From an uncultured Bacteroidales bacterium (GTDB lineage Bacteria; Bacteroidota; Bacteroidia; Bacteroidales; FEN-979): 37,757 nt of DNA. The notes below the pieces were generated by a model. That model was not told the DNA's origin, searched no databases, and was given only the letters and a program-made list of their open reading frames with translations. Below, in pieces: positions 17,717 to 25,420 of the stretch. Each line of letters begins with the position of its first letter. The stretch's first letter is position 1. The DNA is taken from contig CAIKNA010000207.1 in the NCBI GenBank assembly GCA_903828645.1, positions 1 to 37,757 on the forward strand, written 5' to 3'. The position numbers and the translations under genes are program-made.

Positions 17717-17756
17717 AAAATGCAAAATGCAAAATGCAAAGTCAAAATGCAAAATA
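17717..17756. repeat. CAAAATG/CAAAGT heptad array containing the nuoE start
   Basis: Units AAAATG, CAAAATG, CAAAATG, CAAAGT, CAAAATG, CAAAATA run from 2 bp after the nuoD stop into the 5' end of nuoE. Four units end in ATG; because the period is 7, these ATGs fall in different frames. Two of them (17720 and 17747) are in frame with nuoE. Confidence 0.95.
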
Positions 17757-18328
17757 ATGTAATCAGTCACCCGCAGTTTACAAGGGAAGGTAAAAAAGTT
17801 GCCTTTACCCCTGAAGTGCTGGAAAAGGTGCATTGCCTGATGGAGAGGTATCCCGAAGGCCGGCAAAAATCGGCTTTATTGCCGGTTTTGCATATTGCGC
17901 AGGAGGAACTGGGTGGCTATCTTTCGGTTGACATCATGGATTATGTGGCGTCATTGCTTGACATCCAGCCGATCGAGGTGTATGAGGTGGCCACATTTTA
18001 TTCAATGTTTTATCTTGGCAAAATGGGAACATATGTGATAGAAGTCTGCCGTACCGGCCCTTGCGCCATTTCGGGAGGCGAACAGATACTGGCGCACCTT
18101 CAGGATGTCCTGGAGATCAAACCGGGGGAAACCACACCCGACGGGATCTTTACCCTCAAAGAGGTGGAATGTCTCGGTTCGTGCGGAACCGGACCTGTGA
18201 TGCAGGTCAACACCGAATATTACGAAAAGCTGACTCCCGGCAAGGTGGATAAGCTGCTTGAAGACCTGAAAGAGTATGCCGATAGAAACAAACCTGGCGA
18301 ATCGACATGGATGGAAAAATTCTGCTAG
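17720..18328 (+). CDS. nuoE: NADH-quinone oxidoreductase subunit E
   Basis: The 24-kDa-family subunit of the NADH-dehydrogenase module has a thioredoxin-like fold holding [2Fe-2S] cluster N1a through C110, C115, C151 and C155 (VCRTGPC and ECLGSC). Two starts are possible, Met1 at 17720 (202 residues) and Met10 at 17747 (193 residues). Both lie inside a heptad repeat, and no ATG, GTG or TTG occurs between Met10 and the conserved block VAFTPEVLEKV. So the start codon and at least the first three to twelve residues (MQNAKCKVKMQN) derive from the repeat. nuoF overlaps by 22 bp. Confidence 0.95.
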   Translation: MQNAKCKVKMQNNVISHPQFTREGKKVAFTPEVLEKVHCLMERYPEGRQKSALLPVLHIAQEELGGYLSVDIMDYVASLLDIQPIEVYEVATFYSMFYLGKMGTYVIEVCRTGPCAISGGEQILAHLQDVLEIKPGETTPDGIFTLKEVECLGSCGTGPVMQVNTEYYEKLTPGKVDKLLEDLKEYADRNKPGESTWMEKFC

Positions 18329-19638
18329 CAAACATTGACATTCCGGGCATCCGGGGATTCGACGTTTACCGCACACACGGTGGTTATGCTGCCGTTGAAA
18401 AAGCATTGCGGCACCTGTCGGTTCAGGAAGTAATTGCGGAAGTTAACCGTTCGGGGTTGCGGGGCAGGGGAGGTGCAGGTTTTCCGACGGGACTCAAGTG
18501 GAGTTTTCTCGACCGGAAAACGGATAAGCCACGTTATCTTGTCTGCAATGCCGATGAAAGCGAGCCTGGAACATTCAAGGACCGTTATCTGATGCACCAT
18601 CTGCCTCACCTGCTCATCGAAGGACTCATCATTTCCAGCTATGCGCTTGGTGTAAATACCTGTTACATATACATTCGCGGAGAATTCAAATACATGGTAG
18701 GCATTCTCGAAAATGCCATCCGGGAGGCCCGGCAACATGGTTTCCTCGGGGAGCGCATCTTAGGAACCGATTTCTCCCTGGAGATTTATGTACATCCGGG
18801 AGCCGGCGCCTACATCTGCGGTGAGGAGACTGCCCTGCTCGAATCGCTGGAGGGCAAACGCGGCAATCCGCGCATCAAACCGCCATTCCCTGCCTTCAAG
18901 GGGTTGTACGGTTGTCCGACTGTCGTCAACAACGTGGAAACACTGGCCACTGTCGGCCCGATCATCAGCATGGGCGGGGAAGCCTATTCGAAGATCGGGC
19001 GGGGTAAGAGTACCGGAACCAAATTGATCTCGGCCTGCGGGAACATAAACAAGCCCGGTGTTTACGAAATTGAGATGGGACTTCCTGTGGAGGATTTTAT
19101 CTATTCCCCCGGTTACTGCGGGGGAATTTCCGGGAATAAATATTTAAAAGCGGTGATTCCCGGGGGATCTTCGGTTCCTATTCTCCCGGCAGACCTGATT
19201 TTGAATACGGCCCGGGGAGAAAAGCGGCTGATGACCTACGAATCGCTCGCCGACGGAGACTTTGAAACCGGCACCATGCTTGGCTCGGGGGGATTCATCG
19301 TGTATGACGAAGATGCCTGCATTGTGCGAAACACCTGGAACCTGACCCGTTTTTACCACCACGAATCATGCGGTCAGTGTTCCCCTTGCCGCGAAGGTAC
19401 CGGCTGGATGGAGAAGATTTTATACAGGATAGAACACGGGCAGGGCAAAATGTCTGACATCGACCTGCTGGTCAGGGTGGCGAAAAACATTGAAGGCCAT
19501 ACGATTTGCCCGCTGGGCGATGCTGCAGCCTGGCCAGTGGCCAGTGCCATCAGACATTTCAGAAAGGAGTTTGAAGATCATGTGCTTCACCCGGCAGAAG
19601 TTTTGTCGAAGGAACGCAGCCTGTTGAAAGTATTTTGA
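18307..19638 (+). CDS. nuoF: NADH-quinone oxidoreductase subunit F
   Basis: The 443-residue 51-kDa-family subunit oxidises NADH and carries FMN and [4Fe-4S] cluster N3. GLRGRGGAGFPTG (50-62) binds NADH/FMN, and GAGAYICGEETALLESLEG (165-183) is the FMN/NADH site. N3 ligands are C355, C358, C361 (ESCGQCSPCREG) and C401 (HTICPLGD). Its presence with NuoE and NuoG means this complex I takes electrons from NADH, unlike the ferredoxin-type 11-subunit forms. The start overlaps nuoE by 22 bp; its stop codon is overlapped by the first unit of a GAATAYC array. Confidence 0.97.
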   Translation: MDGKILLANIDIPGIRGFDVYRTHGGYAAVEKALRHLSVQEVIAEVNRSGLRGRGGAGFPTGLKWSFLDRKTDKPRYLVCNADESEPGTFKDRYLMHHLPHLLIEGLIISSYALGVNTCYIYIRGEFKYMVGILENAIREARQHGFLGERILGTDFSLEIYVHPGAGAYICGEETALLESLEGKRGNPRIKPPFPAFKGLYGCPTVVNNVETLATVGPIISMGGEAYSKIGRGKSTGTKLISACGNINKPGVYEIEMGLPVEDFIYSPGYCGGISGNKYLKAVIPGGSSVPILPADLILNTARGEKRLMTYESLADGDFETGTMLGSGGFIVYDEDACIVRNTWNLTRFYHHESCGQCSPCREGTGWMEKILYRIEHGQGKMSDIDLLVRVAKNIEGHTICPLGDAAAWPVASAIRHFRKEFEDHVLHPAEVLSKERSLLKVF

Positions 19639-19705
19639 ATATCGAATACCGAATACCGAATATCGAATAATGAATTTCGAATTTTTGTGACCTGCATTTT
19701 GCATT
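19637..19705. repeat. GAATAYC heptad array plus TGCATTT units (nuoF-nuoG gap)
   Basis: Seven consecutive 7-mers (GAATATC, GAATACC, GAATACC, GAATATC, GAATAAT, GAATTTC, GAATTTT) run from 19637 to 19685; the first begins inside the nuoF stop TGA (19636-19638). TGCATTTTGCATT at 19693-19705 belongs to the CAAAATG family in the opposite orientation. Confidence 0.9.
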
Positions 19706-19724
19706 ATAAAAGCATTAACCAACA

Positions 19725-20693
19725 ATGCCTAAAGTAACTATAGACAACATTACCATCGACGTAGAGGAAGGCACAACCATCCTGAACGCGGCGCGGAAGA
19801 TCGGAGGCAGGATCGTTCCCCCGGCCATGTGCTACTATTCGAAGCTGAAGGGCTCAGGGGGGAAATGCCGGACCTGCCTGGTGAAGGTGGCGCAATCTTC
19901 TGCAAAGGATCCGCGTCCCATGCCAAAGCTGGTAGCTTCGTGCAGTACCCCGGTCCAGGATGGAATGGTGGTGCAGAACCTCACCTCTCCCGAAGTGGCG
20001 GAGGCGCGGAAAGGCATTGTCGAATTCCTGCTGCTCAACCATCCGCTCGATTGCCCGGTGTGCGATCAGGCGGGCGAATGCGACCTGCAGGACCTGAGCT
20101 TTGGTTACGGAATGGAGGAAACGGCGACAGAAGATGACCGGCGCGAGTTCCCGGTGATCGACATCGGGGATAAGATAAAGTTGCATATGAACCGCTGTAT
20201 CCTTTGCTACCGCTGTGTTTATGTGGCTGACCAGCTTACGGACAAGCGGCTGCACGGCATTCTTTACCGGGGAGATGTTTCGGAAATCAGTACCTTTATC
20301 GGGAATGCCGTGACGAACGATTTTTCGGGAAATATGATCGATGTCTGCCCTGTTGGTGCACTCACCGATAAAACCGCACGTTTTAAAAGCCGCGTATGGT
20401 TTCTGAAACCGATGGACGCCCATCGCGCTTGCGGAAAATGCCCCGGCAAGGTGGCCATATGGATGTTCGGGAACGAAATTTATCGTGTAACCGGGCGCAA
20501 GGACCAATTTGGGGAAGTGGAAGAGTTCATCTGCAACGAATGCCGCTTTGAAAAGAAAGAACCAGGGGATTGGGTCATTGAAGGTCCGCGCCACATCAAA
20601 CGACAGTCGGTCATTTCGGCCAACCATTATGAAGAGATGAAGAAACAGTCGATAATAGACCCGATTGCAGGGGAAATGAACAAACAGGAATAA
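19725..20693 (+). CDS. nuoG: NADH-quinone oxidoreductase subunit G, short form
   Basis: The 322-residue protein keeps only the iron-sulphur part of NuoG (75-kDa family, usually 700-900 residues). N1b [2Fe-2S] ligands are C36, C48, C51 and C73. N5 uses H106, C110, C113 and C119 (HPLDCPVCDQAGEC), and N4 uses C158, C161, C164 and C208. A further four cysteines, C236, C239, C270 and C273, form a CxxC...CxxC pair that may hold an extra cluster or Zn. The long molybdopterin-oxidoreductase-like domain is absent; the stop at 20691-20693 is followed at once by nuoH, so this is a natural short form, common in Bacteroidota, and not a frameshift. Confidence 0.94.
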   Translation: MPKVTIDNITIDVEEGTTILNAARKIGGRIVPPAMCYYSKLKGSGGKCRTCLVKVAQSSAKDPRPMPKLVASCSTPVQDGMVVQNLTSPEVAEARKGIVEFLLLNHPLDCPVCDQAGECDLQDLSFGYGMEETATEDDRREFPVIDIGDKIKLHMNRCILCYRCVYVADQLTDKRLHGILYRGDVSEISTFIGNAVTNDFSGNMIDVCPVGALTDKTARFKSRVWFLKPMDAHRACGKCPGKVAIWMFGNEIYRVTGRKDQFGEVEEFICNECRFEKKEPGDWVIEGPRHIKRQSVISANHYEEMKKQSIIDPIAGEMNKQE

Positions 20694-20710
20694 GCTGCAT
20701 TATTACAGAA

Positions 20711-21733
20711 ATGGTGACACAGATCATATACAAAACACTGCTTGCCAGTTTTATTCTGGTCCTCAGCCTGCTCGTTGCGATGTACTCGACCCTCATCGAA
20801 CGCAAGGTAGCCGGGTGGTTTCAGGACCGTCATGGCCCGAACCGGGCCGGTCCGTGGGGGTTGCTTCAACCTCTGGCCGATGGCGTCAAACTCTTTTTCA
20901 AGGAGGAGTTCATGCCGGGTTCAGCCGATAAGCTTCTGTACATCCTGGGCCCTTCCCTCACCATGTTTGTGGCACTCCTTACGAGCGCGGTCATTCCCTG
21001 GGGTCCCGACCTGGTGATCAACGGCACAGCTTATCCGATGCAGGTTGCAGATGTGAACATCGGGATCCTCTTTGTTTTCGCCATCCTCTCCATCGGTGTG
21101 TACGGCATCATGATCGGCGGGTGGGCCTCCAACAACAAATACGCGCTGCTTGGCGCGGTGCGGGCCTCCTCACAGATGATCAGCTACGAACTTGCCATGA
21201 GCCTGTCGATCATCACCATCGTGATGATGACGGGGTCGCTCAGCATGAGGGAAATCGTGGCGCAACAGCAGGGTTTCAGCTGGAACATTTTTTACCAGCC
21301 TCTTGGATTCCTCATCTTTCTCATCTGTGCTTTTGCCGAAACCAACCGTTCGCCGTTCGATTTACCCGAATGTGAAACCGAACTGGTGGGAGGATATCAT
21401 ACCGAATACAGCAGCATGAAACTTGGTTTTTATCTCTTTGCCGAATACATCAACATGTTCATCTCGGGTGCCGTGATGGCAACACTGTTCCTTGGCGGGT
21501 ATCATTTCCCGGGACTCGATAAACTCGGACTCTCTCCGAATGTTTTTGCCTTTGTAAGTTTCATGGTGCTTTTCACAAAGATTACCTTTTTTGGCTTCAT
21601 CTATATGTGGATCCGCTGGACACTCCCGCGTTTCCGCTATGACCAGCTGATGAAACTCGGATGGAAAAGCCTGATACCGCTGGCGATATTAAATGTGGTG
21701 ATAACAGGTGTTGTAATATTATTAAACCAGTAG
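20711..21733 (+). CDS. nuoH: NADH-quinone oxidoreductase subunit H
   Basis: The 340-residue subunit has eight transmembrane helices and forms the membrane end of the quinone chamber. ERKVAGWFQDRHGPNRAGPW is the family signature, LQPLADGVKLFFKEE follows it, and CAFAETNRSPFDLPECETELVGGY is the acidic cytoplasmic loop that lines the E-channel. The start is 17 bp after nuoG. Length and motifs are normal. Confidence 0.97.
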   Translation: MVTQIIYKTLLASFILVLSLLVAMYSTLIERKVAGWFQDRHGPNRAGPWGLLQPLADGVKLFFKEEFMPGSADKLLYILGPSLTMFVALLTSAVIPWGPDLVINGTAYPMQVADVNIGILFVFAILSIGVYGIMIGGWASNNKYALLGAVRASSQMISYELAMSLSIITIVMMTGSLSMREIVAQQQGFSWNIFYQPLGFLIFLICAFAETNRSPFDLPECETELVGGYHTEYSSMKLGFYLFAEYINMFISGAVMATLFLGGYHFPGLDKLGLSPNVFAFVSFMVLFTKITFFGFIYMWIRWTLPRFRYDQLMKLGWKSLIPLAILNVVITGVVILLNQ

Positions 21734-21739
21734 AAAAAA

Positions 21740-21838
21740 TTTAAAATGCAAAATGCAAAGTCAAATATCAAATTTGATGGTCGCTGGAGTGGTCCTTGTT
21801 CTTTGCATTTTGACTTTGCATTTCGCATTTTGAATTGT
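21740..21838. repeat. Inverted pair of CAAAATG arrays forming a hairpin (nuoH-nuoI gap)
   Basis: The left arm 21740-21765 and right arm 21809-21834 are reverse complements at 24 of 26 positions; both arms are built from CAAAATG and CAAAGT units. The loop is about 43 nt. The hairpin fills the gap and ends 9 bp before the nuoI ATG. It could mark an mRNA processing or stabilising site within the operon. Confidence 0.9.
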
Positions 21839-21843
21839 AAAAA

Positions 21844-22419
21844 ATGAAGAGCCTTACCAACAGATCCAAGGTGGTTTCCAACAAACAGATGACATTCTGG
21901 GAGAGGATCTATTTTCCTGCCATTCTGAATGGAATGCGCATTACCTTTGGCCACTTGTTCCGGAGAAAGGCAACGGTACAATACCCGGAAGCAACCCGTG
22001 AATTTTCAGATATCTATCGTGGGAAACATGTGTTGAAGCGGGATGATGAAGGTCGTGAACGCTGCACCTCCTGCGGGCTCTGTGCGGTAGCCTGCCCGGC
22101 CGAGGCGATCACCATGGTGTCGGCCGAGCGTAAACCCGGCGAAGAACACCTCTACCGGGAGGAGAAATATGCCGCGGTTTACGAGATCAACATGCTGCGA
22201 TGCATTTTCTGCGGCGATTGCGAAGAAGCCTGCCCGAAGGAGGCCATCTTCCTGACGAAGGAACTTGTAAAGTCGGAGTATCAGCGCGAAAAATTCATCT
22301 ATGGCAAAGATGAGTTGGTCGAATCGCCAGATCCTGCAAAACGGGTGGATGTTTCAAAGCGGCAAACAAAGGAAGTGCTTGAATTCAAGAAAGATAAAAG
22401 ATATAAACACAATAAATAA
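21844..22419 (+). CDS. nuoI: NADH-quinone oxidoreductase subunit I
   Basis: The 191-residue subunit has two ferredoxin-type [4Fe-4S] clusters, N6a and N6b, that pass electrons from NuoG to NuoB. Cysteines are C74, C77, C80 and C84 in CTSCGLCAVACPAEAI, and C120, C123, C126 and C130 in CIFCGDCEEACPKEAI; in each motif the fourth Cys serves the other cluster. An amphipathic N-terminal helix (about 18-45) rests on NuoH. The C-terminus is a lysine-rich tail ending DKRYKHNK. Confidence 0.97.
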   Translation: MKSLTNRSKVVSNKQMTFWERIYFPAILNGMRITFGHLFRRKATVQYPEATREFSDIYRGKHVLKRDDEGRERCTSCGLCAVACPAEAITMVSAERKPGEEHLYREEKYAAVYEINMLRCIFCGDCEEACPKEAIFLTKELVKSEYQREKFIYGKDELVESPDPAKRVDVSKRQTKEVLEFKKDKRYKHNK

Positions 22420-22523
22420 GTCAAAGTGCAGATTGTAAAATCAAAATGCAAAAAGTTCCGTGATTCGCTATCGATTCACCCTGTTTTGACCTTTGACTTT
22501 GCTCTTTGCATTTTGCATTTTTA
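22420..22523. repeat. Inverted CAAAATG-family arrays (nuoI-nuoJ gap)
   Basis: Forward units (GTCAAAGTGCA and CAAAATGCAAAA, 22420-22454) face reverse units (TTTGACCTTTGACTTTGC and TTTGCATTTTGCATTTTT, 22486-22522). AAAATGCAAAA pairs with TTTTGCATTTT; the rest of the arms pair imperfectly. The arrays occupy nearly the whole 108-bp gap. Confidence 0.85.
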
Positions 22524-22527
22524 AAAC

Positions 22528-23028
22528 ATGTTCACACAATATATTTTTCACTTCCTTTCCGTCATGGCCCTTTTTTCAGCGGTCATGATGCTTGCATCGA
22601 AAAAGCCGATCCATTCGGTTCTGTTTCTGACGCTTACATTTTTTGCCATTGCCGGTCATTATGTTTTGCTGAATGCCCAGTTCCTTGCTGTAGTGCATGT
22701 AATTGTTTACGCCGGTGCCATCATGGTGCTTTTCCTGTTTACCGTGATGCTGCTGAACCTCAACAAGGATGAACGGTCGCCAAAGCCCATGTGGGTCAAT
22801 ATCATGGCATTTATCGCCGGAGGAATGCTGATGCTCACCCTGATCGGCATTTTCCGCGGGTATGAGATCCGCTCGCTGCAGGACCCGATGACCACCCAGA
22901 TCGGGCTGGTTAAAAATCTTGGTAAAGTGCTATACCACGACTACCTGGTTCCGTTCGAACTATCATCGGTGCTTTTTTTAACGGCCATGGTCGGCGCGGT
23001 GTTGCTGGGGAAGAAGGAGCAGCTTTAA
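22528..23028 (+). CDS. nuoJ: NADH-quinone oxidoreductase subunit J
   Basis: The 166-residue subunit has five transmembrane helices. Its third helix HVIVYAGAIMVLFLFTVMLL is the conserved segment whose pi-bulge switches during turnover. It joins NuoA, H and K at the base of the pumping arm. Length is typical. Confidence 0.95.
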   Translation: MFTQYIFHFLSVMALFSAVMMLASKKPIHSVLFLTLTFFAIAGHYVLLNAQFLAVVHVIVYAGAIMVLFLFTVMLLNLNKDERSPKPMWVNIMAFIAGGMLMLTLIGIFRGYEIRSLQDPMTTQIGLVKNLGKVLYHDYLVPFELSSVLFLTAMVGAVLLGKKEQL

Positions 23029-23033
23029 AGGAA

Positions 23034-23054
23034 TATTCAATATTCGGTATTCAA
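23034..23054. repeat. TATTCRR heptads, GAATAYC family inverted (nuoJ-nuoK gap)
   Basis: TATTCAA, TATTCGG and TATTCAA are tandem 7-mers and the reverse complement of the GAATAYC family found after nuoF. The array fills half of the 40-bp gap. Confidence 0.8.
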
Positions 23055-23068
23055 TAAACATTTGTTCA

Positions 23069-23386
23069 ATGAATAGCTTTAATTCAATCCCGATCAACTA
23101 CTACCTCGTCTTTTGCTCGATGCTTTTCAGTATCGGAGTGATCGGCGTGCTCATCAAACGCAATGCCCTGGTGATACTAATGTCGATAGAGTTGATGATC
23201 AATTCCATCAACCTGCTGCTGGCGGCTTTTTCCGCCTATTCCAACGATCCGGCGGGGCAGATTTTCGTATTTTTCATCATGGTCGTGGCCGCAGCAGAAG
23301 TAGCCATCGGTCTTGCAATTGTCGTGCTGATTTACAGGACAACGCATTCGATAGATATAAACGTGCTGAATAAATTGAAATGGTAG
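23069..23386 (+). CDS. nuoK: NADH-quinone oxidoreductase subunit K
   Basis: The 105-residue subunit has three transmembrane helices, homologous to MrpC. The two conserved intramembrane glutamates of the proton path are E41 (MSIELMINSINLL) and E77 (VVAAAEVAIGLAIVV). The start at 23069 gives MNSFNSIPINYYLV, a normal N-terminus. Confidence 0.96.
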   Translation: MNSFNSIPINYYLVFCSMLFSIGVIGVLIKRNALVILMSIELMINSINLLLAAFSAYSNDPAGQIFVFFIMVVAAAEVAIGLAIVVLIYRTTHSIDINVLNKLKW

Positions 23387-23408
23387 ATAATCAAATTAAA
23401 AATATAAA

Positions 23409-23497
23409 TGCAAAGTCAAAGTGCAAAATTATCGATCTGGCTGACGAAGCACAAAATAGTTGCATTTTGACTTTGCAATCTGCATTTTGCATTTATT
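23409..23497. repeat. Inverted CAAAATG-family arrays forming a hairpin (nuoK-nuoL gap)
   Basis: The left arm 23409-23426 and the right arm 23460-23477 pair over 18 positions with one G-T (G-U in RNA) wobble. More reverse units (TGCATTTTGCATTTATTT) follow to 23497. The loop is about 33 nt. The array occupies most of the 126-bp gap. Confidence 0.9.
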
Positions 23498-23512
23498 TTT
23501 ACTAAAAAGAAA

Positions 23513-25417
23513 ATGACACTATTAATAACACTCATCCCTCTGTTCCCGCTTCTCGGATTCCTGGTCCTTGGTTTGGGTTTTCGTTCTGTCCCTAAAAAGC
23601 TCACCTCCCTCATTGGTCCCGGCACCATCCTTTTATCATTCATCCTGTCGCTGATCATTTTTTTTAATTTTCGCCAGTTCGCCGGATCCCCGGTTCAGCA
23701 TCTGTTTTCCTGGCTGCGCATCGGCCCGCTCGACATTCCCTTCGCCTTTCTCATTGATCCCTTGTCGCTGCTGATGCTGCTTGTTGTCACCGGAGTTGGT
23801 TTTCTTATCCACCTCTATTCCGTGGGCTACATGAAAGATGACCCTGGATACAACCGGTTCTTTGCATACATGAACCTCTTTGTCTTTTTCATGCTTTTGC
23901 TGGTGCTCGGTGCCAACTACCTCATCATGTTCATCGGCTGGGAAGGAGTGGGACTGTGTTCATACCTGCTTATCGGGTTCTGGTTCAAAAACCAGGCATT
24001 TAACAATGCCGCAAAAAAAGCCTTTATCATGAACCGCATCGGCGACCTGGGATTTCTCCTTGGGATGTTCCTGCTTTTCACAACATTTGACTCGCTGTCG
24101 TTCGACCGTGTTTTTACCCTGGCAAAGTCCATGCCTGTCGGAAACCCGGTCATAGTGGCCATTACCATGCTTCTGTTTATCGGGGCCATCGGCAAGAGTG
24201 CACAGATTCCGCTCTACACATGGCTGCCCGACGCCATGGCAGGTCCGACGCCTGTTTCGGCGCTCATCCATGCGGCCACCATGGTCACGGCAGGGGTTTA
24301 CATGATCGCCCGGTCGAACATCCTCTATGTGCTGGCCCCGGCAACCATGGCAGTTATCGGTATAACCGGGCTGGCCACGGCCCTGTTTGCAGCTTCCATC
24401 GCGATTTTTCAGAATGACATCAAGAAAATCCTCGCTTACTCTACCATCAGCCAGCTGGGCTACATGTTTGTCGGGCTGAGTGTGGGTGCCTTCACAGGGG
24501 CGATGTTCCATCTCACGACCCATGCTTTTTTCAAGGCGCTCCTGTTCCTGGGCGCAGGCAGCGTGATCCATGCCCTCGGCGGGGAACAGGATATCCGCAA
24601 CATGGGCGGGCTGCGTACAAGGTTGCCAAAAACATACTGGACCTTTCTCATCGGCACCATTGCCATCGCTGGAATTCCACCGCTGTCGGGATTTTTCTCC
24701 AAGGATGAAATCCTGCTGCACCTCTTCGGACATTCATTTCCCATGTGGCTCCTTGCCGTCATTGGATCTCTGATGACCGCCTTTTACATGTTCCGCCTCC
24801 TCTACCTCACTTTTTTCAGGAATTTCAGGGGAACGGAGGATCAAATTCATCACCTGCACGAATCACCCCCGGTGATGACCACGCCGCTGATCATCCTGGC
24901 TGCACTCGCTGCTTTGGGCGGTCTGCTCAACATCCCGGAAATTTTCAACGGAGGAAGCTGGCTTTCGGTTTTCCTGGCTCCGGTGTTTGCCGATGCTGCC
25001 TCACTTGCGGCACCCCCTGTTACGATATCACCGGGGGCCGAATGGCTGCTCATGGCAGTTACCCTTACCGGGGTGATCGTGATGGTTTTTTGGGCCTGGA
25101 CCCGGTTTGTAAAACGACAGCCGGAACTGCTGCCTGATTCTGCCAAACGACCGTTCCTGGTGAATCTTCTTTCAAAAAAATACTACATCGATGAACTCTA
25201 TGATCATATCATTGTAAAACCAATCCTCTGGCTTTCAAGATTCTTCCATGAAGTCGTGGAAATTCGTTTCATCGACCGTTTCGTGAACGGCGTTGGCAAC
25301 ATGGTCGTGTGGACCGGCAATACCGTGCGGTATATCCAGACAGGGAATGTTGGTTTTTATATGTTTATGATGATTTTAGGGGTTATCCTCATCCTTTTCC
25401 TCAATATCCTGATCTGA
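23513..25417 (+). CDS. nuoL: NADH-quinone oxidoreductase subunit L
   Basis: The 634-residue antiporter-like (MrpA-type) subunit at the distal end of the membrane arm has about 16 helices including the long lateral helix at the C-terminus. E144 (GWEGVGLCSYLLIGFW), K228 (GAIGKSAQIPLYTWLPDAM) and H253 (SALIHAATMVTAGVY) are the conserved charged residues of the proton path. Length is close to the family's 610-670. nuoM starts 3 bp after its stop. Confidence 0.97.
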   Translation: MTLLITLIPLFPLLGFLVLGLGFRSVPKKLTSLIGPGTILLSFILSLIIFFNFRQFAGSPVQHLFSWLRIGPLDIPFAFLIDPLSLLMLLVVTGVGFLIHLYSVGYMKDDPGYNRFFAYMNLFVFFMLLLVLGANYLIMFIGWEGVGLCSYLLIGFWFKNQAFNNAAKKAFIMNRIGDLGFLLGMFLLFTTFDSLSFDRVFTLAKSMPVGNPVIVAITMLLFIGAIGKSAQIPLYTWLPDAMAGPTPVSALIHAATMVTAGVYMIARSNILYVLAPATMAVIGITGLATALFAASIAIFQNDIKKILAYSTISQLGYMFVGLSVGAFTGAMFHLTTHAFFKALLFLGAGSVIHALGGEQDIRNMGGLRTRLPKTYWTFLIGTIAIAGIPPLSGFFSKDEILLHLFGHSFPMWLLAVIGSLMTAFYMFRLLYLTFFRNFRGTEDQIHHLHESPPVMTTPLIILAALAALGGLLNIPEIFNGGSWLSVFLAPVFADAASLAAPPVTISPGAEWLLMAVTLTGVIVMVFWAWTRFVKRQPELLPDSAKRPFLVNLLSKKYYIDELYDHIIVKPILWLSRFFHEVVEIRFIDRFVNGVGNMVVWTGNTVRYIQTGNVGFYMFMMILGVILILFLNILI

Positions 25418-25420
25418 CCG

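Noticed and set aside
19854-20627. 257-codon antisense frame opposite nuoG
   Set aside because: Fully within nuoG, whose cluster ligands prove the sense frame.
19725-20693. Frameshifted or truncated nuoG pseudogene
   Set aside because: No remnant of the missing domain follows; nuoH starts 17 bp later and short NuoG proteins are normal in this phylum.
23960-24733. 257-codon antisense frame opposite nuoL
   Set aside because: Shadow of nuoL; no start context or known motifs.
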